Below, piece after piece: positions 1-10,376 of a DNA stretch of 51,842 nt. The translations under genes were made by a program, and so were the position numbers. The notes below the pieces were generated by a model. The model worked only from the letters and a program-made list of their open reading frames with translations. It was not told the DNA's origin and made no database searches. Positions within the stretch are counted from its first letter, which is position 1. The number at the start of each line of letters is the position of its first letter. This stretch comes from Phycisphaerales bacterium (lineage in GTDB: Bacteria; Planctomycetota; Phycisphaerae; Phycisphaerales; SM1A02), in the NCBI GenBank assembly GCA_030748455.1, contig JASMLY010000085.1, positions 1 to 51,842 of the forward strand. The letters run 5' to 3'.

Positions 1-1005
1 CGTTTCACCAGAGAAGTATCGCTCAACATCACAAAGCATTTCTCCGGCTGTTTGATACCGTAACTCAGGTTCGCGTTCTAATGCCTTTAAGCAAATTGCT
101 TGTAAACCAGCAGGAACCTTGGGATTGATCTCTTGCGGAAGCGGAGGGTCATAATCACGAACTTGCCGAATCAATGAAGATGCTGATGAGGCAGTAAAAG
201 GCGTTCGATCGCAAAGAATCATAAAGAGAAGCACGCCAAGTGCGTATACATCTGCTGGAGGTCCAACTAATGCTTTGGGTATAAATTGCTCTGGTGCTGA
301 AAATCCGGGGGTTCCCCCGTACGATGTTTCACGGGATTCGTACATTCCATGCGCTAAACCAAAATCAACAAGTACTGGATTTCCATTGCGATCAATTAAA
401 ATGTTACGAGGCTTGATGTCACCATGAATAATATTATGCAAGTGCATAACATCAACTGCCGAGATAAGTTTTTTGAGTATTGAAAGTTTATCTTTTAAAT
501 CAATTCGTTGAATTCCAAGATGGAACTCCACACCATCTACCCATTGCATGACAAGAAAAGGGACTTCGGTATCAAGCATGACTTCATGGATTGGGCAAAT
601 GGAAGGATGTTGCAACGAAGCCATCGCTCTTGCTTCACTTAGCACCTTCTCTTTTGTTTGAGGATCATCTGTAGTTTTGTGAAGAAGTTTAATAGCAACA
701 CGCCGATCAAGGACGGTATCTCGAGCATCGTAAACCGACCCCATTCCACCACTTTCTTTTCTGACACCGACTTGCCATCTCTCTGGGATGTGGGTAATTG
801 CATTTTCAGGAAGTGGCGCAAAACTTGGCTGCGATGAGTCGATTGTTTTTGCTTGGCTGAGTTGGTGTTCTAGGAGCGATTCAACTTCAGCCCGCAATGC
901 ATCGTCATCTCCACATTCTTTGTCTAAAAACGGTTCGCGTTCTTCTGATTCCATCTGAATCGCTGCGTCAAATAGCATTTGTATTTTTATCTGATCAATA
1001 TTCAT
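1..1005 (-). CDS. Serine/threonine protein kinase, C-terminus cut by window edge
   Basis: Hanks-type protein kinase, expected to phosphorylate Ser/Thr of unknown targets. The first 335 residues lie in the window and the gene runs off the left edge. Residues about 10-47 form the short helical region (LFDAAIQMESEERE...EVESLLEH) usual before the kinase domain in planctomycete kinases. The kinase domain then shows a Gly-rich loop ending SGGMGSVY (about 86-92), the ATP-binding Lys in VAIK (K106), the catalytic loop HGDIKPRN, the DFG motif in LVDFGLAHG and the APE-like FSAPEQF. The usual HRD Arg is Gly, so this is a non-RD kinase. No membrane segment is seen in the visible part; any C-terminal sensor domain is outside. 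The start ATG at 1005-1003 follows, after 3 bp, the stop of a doubtful small reading frame. Confidence 0.93.
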   Translation of the reverse strand, partial: MNIDQIKIQMLFDAAIQMESEEREPFLDKECGDDDALRAEVESLLEHQLSQAKTIDSSQPSFAPLPENAITHIPERWQVGVRKESGGMGSVYDARDTVLDRRVAIKLLHKTTDDPQTKEKVLSEARAMASLQHPSICPIHEVMLDTEVPFLVMQWVDGVEFHLGIQRIDLKDKLSILKKLISAVDVMHLHNIIHGDIKPRNILIDRNGNPVLVDFGLAHGMYESRETSYGGTPGFSAPEQFIPKALVGPPADVYALGVLLFMILCDRTPFTASSASSLIRQVRDYDPPLPQEINPKVPAGLQAICLKALEREPELRYQTAGEMLCDVERYFSGET

Positions 1006-1008
1006 TCG

Positions 1009-1203
1009 TTAATTGGTTGCTTGTGCTTTACGCTTGGAGAATTTGTACAACCAATTACGCAGCAATGCTTGGTTATTCAATTGAAAGTGGGGCAATTCAC
1101 TTTCAAACAATTCGTTGAACTCCTTTATAGTACCATTCGTTTTGCCAAACCAGTCCTTTATGATTTTAGCCAATTGTTTTCTGAGTATTGCAACTGTCTT
1201 CAA
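1009..1203 (-). CDS. Doubtful small ORF upstream of the kinase
   Basis: A 64-codon reading frame with a TTG start, ending 3 bp before the kinase ATG. The product is basic and rich in Lys, Leu and Asn and I do not recognise it. The frame stays open upstream of the TTG into the antisense of the neighbouring amidohydrolase gene, so its true start, if any, is unclear. Planctomycete kinases often follow a small sigma-factor or regulator gene, but nothing here resembles one. It may be only the kinase leader. There is no Shine-Dalgarno site. Confidence 0.2.
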   Translation of the reverse strand: MKTVAILRKQLAKIIKDWFGKTNGTIKEFNELFESELPHFQLNNQALLRNWLYKFSKRKAQATN

Positions 1204-1243
1204 CTCTCTCTTCCAATAATCGTACCGATTTTCATTATACTGA

Positions 1244-1249
1244 TACCCT
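1244..1249 (+). promoter_or_regulatory. -10-like TACCCT, 6 nt before the start codon
   Basis: TACCCT ends 6 nt before the ATG at 1256. A second candidate, TATACT, lies at 1236-1241. Neither leaves room for a normal ribosome binding site if the near one is used, which fits the leaderless pattern seen across the window. Confidence 0.4.
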
Positions 1250-1255
1250 ATATCA

Positions 1256-2074
1256 ATGGAGAACCTTTCTATTGCAATGATCAGCGATGTTTTTTTCGGA
1301 GATGGATCCCGCGATCGACTACGCCTTCGCCTTCAAGAGGCTAAAGATGCTGGGGCGAAACTAGCCGTACTTCCAGAGATTGCTTGTAATCCTTGGTCAC
1401 CTTCTTCCAAAACATCCCGTGAAAGCGACGCTGAAGAGTTAGGTGGGAAACGTTGTCAGATGCAATCTGACTGCGCGAAAGAGGTCGGTATCGGACTCGT
1501 TGGCGCAGCGATATTAAAACAACAAGGTGTTCGGTACAACACTTGTCTACTCTGGGACGAACATGGCGAACTCCTCGGTACGTATCAAAAACATCACATC
1601 CCAGAAGAGGAAGGTTTTTGGGAAACAAGCCATTACGAACAAGGAACCGATGGCTTCCCAGTACTCCCCTTTCGGGGATTCAACATTGGCATTCAGATTT
1701 GTTCTGATATGAACAGACCACAAGGATCGCACCTACTCGCAGCCGCTGGGGCTGATGTCATTGTTGGCCCTCGCTCAACTGAACAAGCAACGTACGACAA
1801 ATGGAGACCTGTTTGGATCGCAAACGCCCTGACGACTGGCTGTTATGTATGCTCTGTAAACAGACCAGCCCCCGAGGATGGCGTTCTCATCGGCGGAGCC
1901 TCCATTGCCGTTGCGCCAAACGGAGAAGTTCTCACAGAAAGTAGTGACGCAATAAGTACATTCACTGCTCGTCAAAGTACGATACAACAAGCAAGGACTC
2001 AATACCCTGGATACCTCGCATGTCGAAACAAGTTGTACGCGCGCGAGTGGGCGAAACAAAAGGAACAACTATGA
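1256..2074 (+). CDS. Nitrilase-superfamily carbon-nitrogen hydrolase
   Basis: A 272-residue cytoplasmic C-N hydrolase (amidase or N-carbamoyl hydrolase type). The family triad is readable: Glu41 in VLPEIACNPW, Lys112 in YQKHHIPEEEGFWE and nucleophile Cys149 in GIQICSDMNRPQG. The KHHIPEEEGFWE stretch resembles N-carbamoylputrescine and beta-ureidopropionase-like members, but the substrate cannot be fixed from sequence. Length is normal for single-domain members and there is no signal peptide. Its TGA overlaps the ATG of the next gene (ATGA at 2071), so the two are probably co-transcribed. The start ATG is preceded by a -10-like TACCCT rather than a Shine-Dalgarno site. Confidence 0.9.
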   Translation: MENLSIAMISDVFFGDGSRDRLRLRLQEAKDAGAKLAVLPEIACNPWSPSSKTSRESDAEELGGKRCQMQSDCAKEVGIGLVGAAILKQQGVRYNTCLLWDEHGELLGTYQKHHIPEEEGFWETSHYEQGTDGFPVLPFRGFNIGIQICSDMNRPQGSHLLAAAGADVIVGPRSTEQATYDKWRPVWIANALTTGCYVCSVNRPAPEDGVLIGGASIAVAPNGEVLTESSDAISTFTARQSTIQQARTQYPGYLACRNKLYAREWAKQKEQL

Positions 2075-2910
2075 ACGATCGAATTGCAAAACTTGAACAA
2101 GAGCTCAACGCTCTCAAACAATCCTCACGTAAATGGAGAGGCGCAACTGTTCTTCTTCTTGTTGGTGCGGGGTTGCTTGCAGCTGATGCAGTTGGGCCAA
2201 CCGTGATAGATCATCTTGTTGTCCGAAAACTCGATGTGATTACCGACGATGGACACGCGGCGTTGTCACTTGCTCAAAGTGAAACAGGCGGACAGATTGA
2301 TGTATACGCTGCGGATGGAACGAACCTACTGCGTCTTGGAACGAATGAATCAGGCGGTGACATGGCGGTCTGGAATCGAGAAGGTAAAAATGTCGGAGGC
2401 TTATGGTCAAGTACTACTGGAGGGATGTTCTCCTTATGGAATGGAGAAGGGTTTGAAACCACTTCGATTTCTTCTGGGACAATGATTTTGAGTAATTCCA
2501 TTTCTGTTCAAAATAGTGCGGGCATCCCAATCTTTATCGCTGCTAGCGATCAAGAAGGAGATGGTCGGCTTCAAGTTGCTGAGCATGATGGTCACCTCGT
2601 TTGCGAATTGCGGACAATCGCCGGTGTAGGTGGAGCGATCGTGCTGAATACTGTTGAAGACAAACGCGTCGTTACTATTGCAGCAACTGATGAAGGCGGG
2701 AGCATGAATCTGATGAACGCACGTGGGGTACCTGTGGTCATTGCATCAACGTCAGACGCAAATGGTGGCGCCTTAGCAATCTCGAATGAAAGAGGTATCA
2801 CAGTTGTACATGCATCATCTGATGCTGAACAACGGGGCGCATTGAATATCAGCGACGATGATGGCAATGGCACTCGCCGAGTACGGCCACTTCGTGGTTA
2901 TTCGCCGTAA
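2071..2910 (+). CDS. Membrane-anchored repeat protein of unknown function
   Basis: A 279-residue protein that I do not recognise. Residues 1-20 form a short coiled coil (MNDRIAKLEQELNALKQ), residues about 24-42 are one hydrophobic segment, and the rest is made of loosely repeated units of about 25-30 residues. These alternate Gly/Ser/Asp-rich turns with short hydrophobic strands (for example EDKRVVTIAATDEGGSMNLMNARGV split over two strands). That suggests an extended beta structure exposed outside the membrane. A longer frame opens at 2020 inside the amidohydrolase gene, but the ATG at 2071 overlapping that gene's stop is the natural start. The 3' end overlaps the convergent rnc gene by 13 bp. 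Confidence 0.75.
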   Translation: MNDRIAKLEQELNALKQSSRKWRGATVLLLVGAGLLAADAVGPTVIDHLVVRKLDVITDDGHAALSLAQSETGGQIDVYAADGTNLLRLGTNESGGDMAVWNREGKNVGGLWSSTTGGMFSLWNGEGFETTSISSGTMILSNSISVQNSAGIPIFIAASDQEGDGRLQVAEHDGHLVCELRTIAGVGGAIVLNTVEDKRVVTIAATDEGGSMNLMNARGVPVVIASTSDANGGALAISNERGITVVHASSDAEQRGALNISDDDGNGTRRVRPLRGYSP

Positions 2911-3629
2911 TTATCTTTTATTTCCACTGATCCATCTTCTTGTTCAAAAGCGACTTCTAATTCGACAAGCGCTGCAAGTGCGGCGAGCTGTTCTGCTTGC
3001 TTTTTGGATGCCGCCCAACGTGAAGCGAACTTGCGACCGTTCAGATCAACCGACACTTCAAAACATTTGGCGTGGTCGGGTCCTTTTTCATCAAGGACAA
3101 CGTACATCGGAGCAACGCCCTCTTTCTTCTGCCCGAACTGTTGAAGAATCGATTTGTAATTTTCTTGGTGCGTAGAAGCTGCTGCTTCTTCAATGCGAGG
3201 TCCGATCGTAGTGAGGATAAACGCACTTGCAGTCTCGAATCCTGCATCTAAATAAATCGCACCAATCAGGGCTTCGTACGCTGCACCGGTTACTGAACTC
3301 GGGATCGTTTTTTGGATGTTCATCCCTTTGCCTACTCGGAGCACTCGCCCAAGGTCTAGCCCCTGCGCAACCTCTGCGCACACCTTCCGGCTCACAACTG
3401 TCGATTTCACTTTGGTCATATCCCCTTCTTCAAACTCAGGGAATCGATTGTAGGTCTCGCTGCAAACGACGAAGCCAAGGACGGCATCGCCTAGAAACTC
3501 TAAGCGTTCATTGCTTTGACTTCGTTGATCAACTGCAGAGGAATGAGATAACGCTTGCTCTAAAAGAGCGGGGTTTGTGAACTTGTGTCCAGCTATTGAT
3601 TCTGCTGCTTCGATCCAGTCGGTATCCAT
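2898..3629 (-). CDS. rnc: Ribonuclease III
   Basis: Cuts double-stranded RNA in rRNA and mRNA processing. The 243-residue protein has an N-terminal RNase III domain with the signature ERLEFLGDAVL (E41, E44, D48) and a C-terminal double-stranded RNA binding domain (about 157-225; ending AASKKQAEQLAALAAL). In the second catalytic helix GAAYEALIGAIYLD, Glu119 matches E. coli E117, but the position of the metal-binding Asp114 is Ala116, an unusual change. The convergent neighbour overlaps its last 13 bp. A TAGAAT hexamer lies 12 nt before the ATG. Identification is secure; full activity is less so. Confidence 0.95.
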   Translation of the reverse strand: MDTDWIEAAESIAGHKFTNPALLEQALSHSSAVDQRSQSNERLEFLGDAVLGFVVCSETYNRFPEFEEGDMTKVKSTVVSRKVCAEVAQGLDLGRVLRVGKGMNIQKTIPSSVTGAAYEALIGAIYLDAGFETASAFILTTIGPRIEEAAASTHQENYKSILQQFGQKKEGVAPMYVVLDEKGPDHAKCFEVSVDLNGRKFASRWAASKKQAEQLAALAALVELEVAFEQEDGSVEIKDNYGE

Positions 3630-3641
3630 GACTCTAGGTGC

Positions 3642-3647
3642 ATTCTA
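3642..3647 (-). promoter_or_regulatory. -10-like TAGAAT upstream of rnc
   Basis: TAGAAT on the minus strand ends 12 nt before the rnc ATG. It would give a leader of only about 5 nt. Confidence 0.35.
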
Positions 3648-3725
3648 ACCCCAGCAACGCCGATTTGTAAGCAAAACCAAAGTGGCTATCACTTTCAAAG
3701 CCAAAATCAGCGGTCGGTTTGAGGG

Positions 3726-3754
3726 TTGATCGAAGTTGTGAACTACGCTACAAT
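3726..3754 (+). promoter_or_regulatory. Sigma70-like promoter of rpmH
   Basis: TTGATC at 3726-3731, a 17-bp spacer and TACAAT at 3749-3754. Transcription would start near 3761, leaving a leader of about 20 nt that carries a strong AAAGGAG at 3767-3773, 7 nt before the ATG. This is the clearest classical promoter plus ribosome binding site in the window and contrasts with the leaderless pattern elsewhere. Confidence 0.65.
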
Positions 3755-3780
3755 GCATTGTTCGACAAAGGAGTTCCCAA

Positions 3781-3915
3781 ATGGCAGTTCATTATCCAAG
3801 ACGCACAAGTAAAGTAAAACGAGCCCGATCGATCGGATTTCGTGCACGCATGAAGACTAAGAACGGCCGCAAGATTATCTCCCGCCAACGTCGAATTGGT
3901 CGAAAAATTAGCTGA
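3781..3915 (+). CDS. rpmH: Large ribosomal subunit protein bL34
   Basis: A 44-residue, very basic ribosomal protein. The start [17 protein letters not shown] and the end [16 protein letters not shown] match the bL34 pattern (short N-terminal strand, then K/R-rich helix with the [11 protein letters not shown] core). It is preceded by a good promoter and an AAAGGAG ribosome binding site and followed within 30 bp by an intrinsic terminator, so it forms its own transcription unit. In many bacteria rpmH sits beside rnpA and dnaA; here its neighbours are rnc and aroK, and no rnpA frame follows. Confidence 0.96.
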   Translation: MAVHYPRRTSKVKRARSIGFRARMKTKNGRKIISRQRRIGRKIS

Positions 3916-3944
3916 TCATTCCCTACATGCAACCTACAAACTCC

Positions 3945-3968
3945 GCTCGCCTTTTGGCGAGCTTTTTT
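3945..3968 (+). terminator. Intrinsic terminator of rpmH
   Basis: Seven-bp perfect stem GCTCGCC/GGCGAGC (3945-3951 with 3956-3962), TTTT loop, then six T. It ends the rpmH unit 14 bp before the convergent aroK stop. Confidence 0.9.
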
Positions 3969-3982
3969 ATTGCCATGCACAC

Positions 3983-4489
3983 TCAGCTGCTCTGTGTGCT
4001 CGCTTCCTGAACAATTGACAACAGTGCTGCTTGTGTTACTTCATACTCAGAAGATGTATCGAGTTCTGCGGTAGAGAGTGCACGATAGCGAAGGGTACGA
4101 TGAAGCGAGAAGCCAAGATCTCCCTGAGTAAGAGGTGGGCGATCATCTTCCGCATGCTGACGGGCATACAAAACATCTGGATCTCCCCAAAGGTGGATCA
4201 CCATAGGTACTTCCTCCAAGGCTGCAGAGACTTCTTCCAACATGGGCGCCCCACCGCCAAGGGCGACGACACCCTGAGCCTTCAATAGTGGAGGAATCAC
4301 CCTTGCCTCTGCATCTCTCCAAACTTGTTCCCCATCGGTTGCCCATACCTGTTTGACAGATGTTGCACAGAGTGCATCAAGGACTGCTGCATCTGTATCA
4401 ACGAAGGGCACAGCAAGGGTCTGAGCGAGCCACATACCAAGTGTACTTTTCCCACTCCCTCGAGGACCAATGAATGCGATAGTTTTCAT
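3983..4489 (-). CDS. aroK: Shikimate kinase
   Basis: Phosphorylates shikimate with ATP in the chorismate pathway. The 168-residue P-loop kinase has Walker A GPRGSGKST (residues 8-16), the shikimate-binding Asp in FVDTDAAV, the GGGAP Walker B-like motif and the lid Arg in DDRPPLT. Length fits the family. The ATG faces that of ilvC across 26 bp. A TACCAT hexamer 7 nt upstream of the ATG, and no Shine-Dalgarno site, suggest a leaderless transcript. Confidence 0.93.
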   Translation of the reverse strand: MKTIAFIGPRGSGKSTLGMWLAQTLAVPFVDTDAAVLDALCATSVKQVWATDGEQVWRDAEARVIPPLLKAQGVVALGGGAPMLEEVSAALEEVPMVIHLWGDPDVLYARQHAEDDRPPLTQGDLGFSLHRTLRYRALSTAELDTSSEYEVTQAALLSIVQEASTQSS

Positions 4490-4496
4490 GGAACCT

Positions 4497-4506
4497 ATGG
4501 TAAACT
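4497..4506. promoter_or_regulatory. Overlapping divergent -10 elements, aroK/ilvC
   Basis: Plus strand TAAACT at 4501-4506 (preceded by TGG, an extended -10) lies 9 nt before the ilvC ATG. Minus strand TACCAT at 4502-4497 lies 7 nt before the aroK ATG. The two hexamers overlap by 2 bp in a 26-bp gap. Confidence 0.45.
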
Positions 4507-4515
4507 CATCATTCG

Positions 4516-5493
4516 ATGCCTGCTACACCACTCACCATCTTATCCGGCCCTGAACAAGTGCCTCTTGCGGGAATCGTAGGTAAAACGATCACCCTCATTG
4601 GGTACGGGAATCAGGGAATCGCACACGCACTGAACCTACGAGATAGCGGCGTGCAGATCTCAGTGGCAACTCGGAATCAACAAAAAGCGCTCGATGATGG
4701 GTTTCCTGTTGTTTCAAATGCTGAAGCTGCCAATTCCGATCTCATTATCCTCGCCTTGCCCGATGAAATTCAAGGTGCGTTCTTCACCTCCGAGCTCCTC
4801 CCCCACCTGCAACCAAACGCAACGCTTGGATTTATCCACGGTTTCTCAATACGCTACGGGCATATCACTCCTCCAAAGGGCGTGGGTGTGGTCATGGTTG
4901 CACCAAAAGGGCCAGGTGTAACTGTCAGAGATCGCTTCCTCCAAAACAGCGGTGTCCCAGCCTTACTTGCTATCGAACAAGAGAATAGTTCATCCACCGC
5001 CCGATCGCTTGCACTTGGCTGGGCAGCTGGCATTGGATCAGGCAGCACAGCTGTCATCGAAACAACCTTCGCACATGAAACCGAAACAGATCTTTTCGGT
5101 GAACAGAGCATCATCGTTGGTGGACTCGTAACTCTTGTAAAAGCAGCGTTTGAAACCCTCGTCAACGCAGGCTATCCCCCAGAACTTGCATACATCGAAT
5201 GTTGCCATGAAGTCAAACAAGTTGCAGATATTATGCACGAAAAAGGCATCAGCAAAATGATGGCAGCGATCAGCAACACCGCTGAAATGGGTGCGTATGA
5301 AGCGATGGATCTTTTAGATGACGAACATCTGCACACCCACCTCCGTACACTCCTTCAAGGAGTCAAAGATGGTTCCTTTTCCAAACGGCTCGTTTCAAAT
5401 ACGATCAAAAACAAGAGAGAGGAACTCGGAAAACATGCTATCGAACAAATCGGCAAGGAAATCAGAAGCCTCATGCACCCCAAGACCGATTGA
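4516..5493 (+). CDS. ilvC: Ketol-acid reductoisomerase (class I)
   Basis: NADPH- and Mg-dependent second step of valine, leucine and isoleucine synthesis, converting acetolactate or acetohydroxybutyrate to dihydroxy acids. The 325-residue protein has the Rossmann motif GYGNQG (29-34), the pyrophosphate-side loop ATRNQQKAL and the metal-binding ETETDLFGEQSIIVGG stretch, followed by the knotted helical domain (YIECCHEVKQVADIMHEKG). Length is that of short class I enzymes. uppP follows after 6 bp. No other ilv gene is in the window. Confidence 0.96.
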   Translation: MPATPLTILSGPEQVPLAGIVGKTITLIGYGNQGIAHALNLRDSGVQISVATRNQQKALDDGFPVVSNAEAANSDLIILALPDEIQGAFFTSELLPHLQPNATLGFIHGFSIRYGHITPPKGVGVVMVAPKGPGVTVRDRFLQNSGVPALLAIEQENSSSTARSLALGWAAGIGSGSTAVIETTFAHETETDLFGEQSIIVGGLVTLVKAAFETLVNAGYPPELAYIECCHEVKQVADIMHEKGISKMMAAISNTAEMGAYEAMDLLDDEHLHTHLRTLLQGVKDGSFSKRLVSNTIKNKREELGKHAIEQIGKEIRSLMHPKTD

Positions 5494-5499
5494 TTCTTG

Positions 5500-6504
5500 A
5501 TGGATATTATTCAAGCAATCATTCTAGGCATCGTCGAGGGGATCACTGAATATTTACCAATCAGTTCGACAGGGCACCTCATCCTTGCCCAGAGTTGGAT
5601 GGGGCTCGGGGGTGAAGCTGACAATGCGTACTCCATTGTCATCCAAGGAGGTGCGATCCTAGCGGTTTTAGGGTTGTACCGAAAACGTGTTGGCACAATG
5701 ATCCGGGGTTTGTTCGGCAAACACAAGGAAGGGTTGAAACTTGCGATCAATTTGATCATCGCTTTTCTTCCAGCAGGGATCTTTGGACCACTTTTTGACG
5801 ACAAAATTGAAGCCTTGCTCTTTCACCCAACCCCTGTTGTACTCGCCCTTGGCATCGGTGGCGTTCTCATGTTGTTTGCTGCACGTTGGCAGCGAAGCGC
5901 GTTTCATGAAGGTACAGACCAGAACAGTTTTATTGATATCGCACACCTTACTTGGAAGCGAGCACTCATCATCGGAATACTCCAATGCGTTGCGATGGTT
6001 CCAGGAACAAGCCGTTCTATGATGACAATCGTCGCAGGCATGGGTGTAGGATTACGTCCAAAGCACGCAGCCGAGTTTAGTTTTCTCCTTGGATTGCCAA
6101 CACTCGGCGGCGCGACAGTATTTAAATTGATCAAAAACAGCGAAGCACTCGCAACGCTTGACGTTGCCGCCATGATCGTTGGTATTGTCGTTTCATTTAT
6201 CGCTGCAGCTATTGCAATCAAATGGCTCGTGGCATATCTCTCAAAACATGGGCTCGCGTTATTCGGGTGGTATCGAATCGCACTTGCGATCGTGTTCGCA
6301 ATCGGTTTGAACAGCGGTTACTTCACACTCGAGGGGAACAACGACTCGACGACATCTCCAGATGGGACAAGGACTTCTTCTACACTTCCTTCAGTCACTT
6401 TGCCGTACGACCACTGCCTAGCGTTTCCAGTTGCTATCCATGTTTCACCGCCAACAATCACAGGCCCGACGACCGATTGCCAGTGTCCCGCCATGATTTC
6501 TTGA
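5500..6504 (+). CDS. uppP: Undecaprenyl-diphosphatase with C-terminal tail
   Basis: Integral membrane phosphatase that recycles undecaprenyl diphosphate to the carrier lipid for cell wall synthesis. Family signatures are the first helix with EGITEYLPISSTGHLI and the second conserved stretch MVPGTSRSMMTIVAGM; about eight hydrophobic segments can be traced. The membrane domain ends near residue 275 (FAIGLNSGYF), as usual for the family, but the frame runs on for about 59 polar residues without membrane segments. That tail is encoded opposite a convergent gene (6318-6710) and may be chance coding. I use ATG at 5500; a TTG lies one codon upstream. Confidence 0.93.
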   Translation: MDIIQAIILGIVEGITEYLPISSTGHLILAQSWMGLGGEADNAYSIVIQGGAILAVLGLYRKRVGTMIRGLFGKHKEGLKLAINLIIAFLPAGIFGPLFDDKIEALLFHPTPVVLALGIGGVLMLFAARWQRSAFHEGTDQNSFIDIAHLTWKRALIIGILQCVAMVPGTSRSMMTIVAGMGVGLRPKHAAEFSFLLGLPTLGGATVFKLIKNSEALATLDVAAMIVGIVVSFIAAAIAIKWLVAYLSKHGLALFGWYRIALAIVFAIGLNSGYFTLEGNNDSTTSPDGTRTSSTLPSVTLPYDHCLAFPVAIHVSPPTITGPTTDCQCPAMIS

Positions 6505-6710
6505 TCATTTCGCATCAATGACCATTGCAACCCATTGATATCCCCCCCTGAAGATACGCGCCAATATACATCTGAAGCTCCGGGTAAGTTCACGATCGTT
6601 GGCTTTGGAAACAACGTTCCACCAAGAGCCCACGCAAGCAAACCTGCCATCACAAAAAAGATAGCGGCTCTAATTAAGAGAGAACGAAAACCGAGTGCGA
6701 GCTGTCCCAT
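6318..6710 (-). CDS. Small single-pass membrane protein, unknown function
   Basis: A 130-residue protein that I do not recognise. Residues about 13-31 are hydrophobic (AAIFFVMAGLLAWALGG) after a short positive N-terminus, giving an anchor with the remaining 100 residues probably outside. That part looks like a small beta domain (DVYWRVSSGGDINGLQW, WIATGNARQWSYGKV). A TAAAAT hexamer lies 8 nt before its ATG and overlaps the ligA stop, which supports a real gene. Its last 187 bp lie antisense to the uppP tail. Confidence 0.6.
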   Translation of the reverse strand: MGQLALGFRSLLIRAAIFFVMAGLLAWALGGTLFPKPTIVNLPGASDVYWRVSSGGDINGLQWSLMRNDQEIMAGHWQSVVGPVIVGGETWIATGNARQWSYGKVTEGSVEEVLVPSGDVVESLFPSSVK

Positions 6711-6721
6711 ACGTATTCATT

Positions 6722-10300
<3,579 letters not shown>

Positions 10301-10320
10301 ATTTGTTGTGAGAATCCAAC

Positions 10321-10355
10321 AAAAAAACAGCGGGAAGCCAAAAGGCTTCCCGCTG
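10321..10355 (-). terminator. Intrinsic terminator of the TlpA-like gene
   Basis: Perfect 12-bp stem CAGCGGGAAGCC / GGCTTCCCGCTG (10328-10339 with 10344-10355) with a 4-base loop. On the minus strand it is followed by seven T (A tract 10321-10327), so it ends the minus-strand gene at 10377. The hairpin may also stop the convergent dacB transcript, but without a T run on that side. Confidence 0.9.
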
Positions 10356-10376
10356 CATGCAAATGTACCGGTCTTC

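Noticed and set aside
1009..1203. 64-residue frame before the kinase as an ECF sigma factor
   Set aside because: It is too short, has no sigma region 2 or 4 motifs, and the frame has no proper start codon. Kept only as a doubtful ORF.
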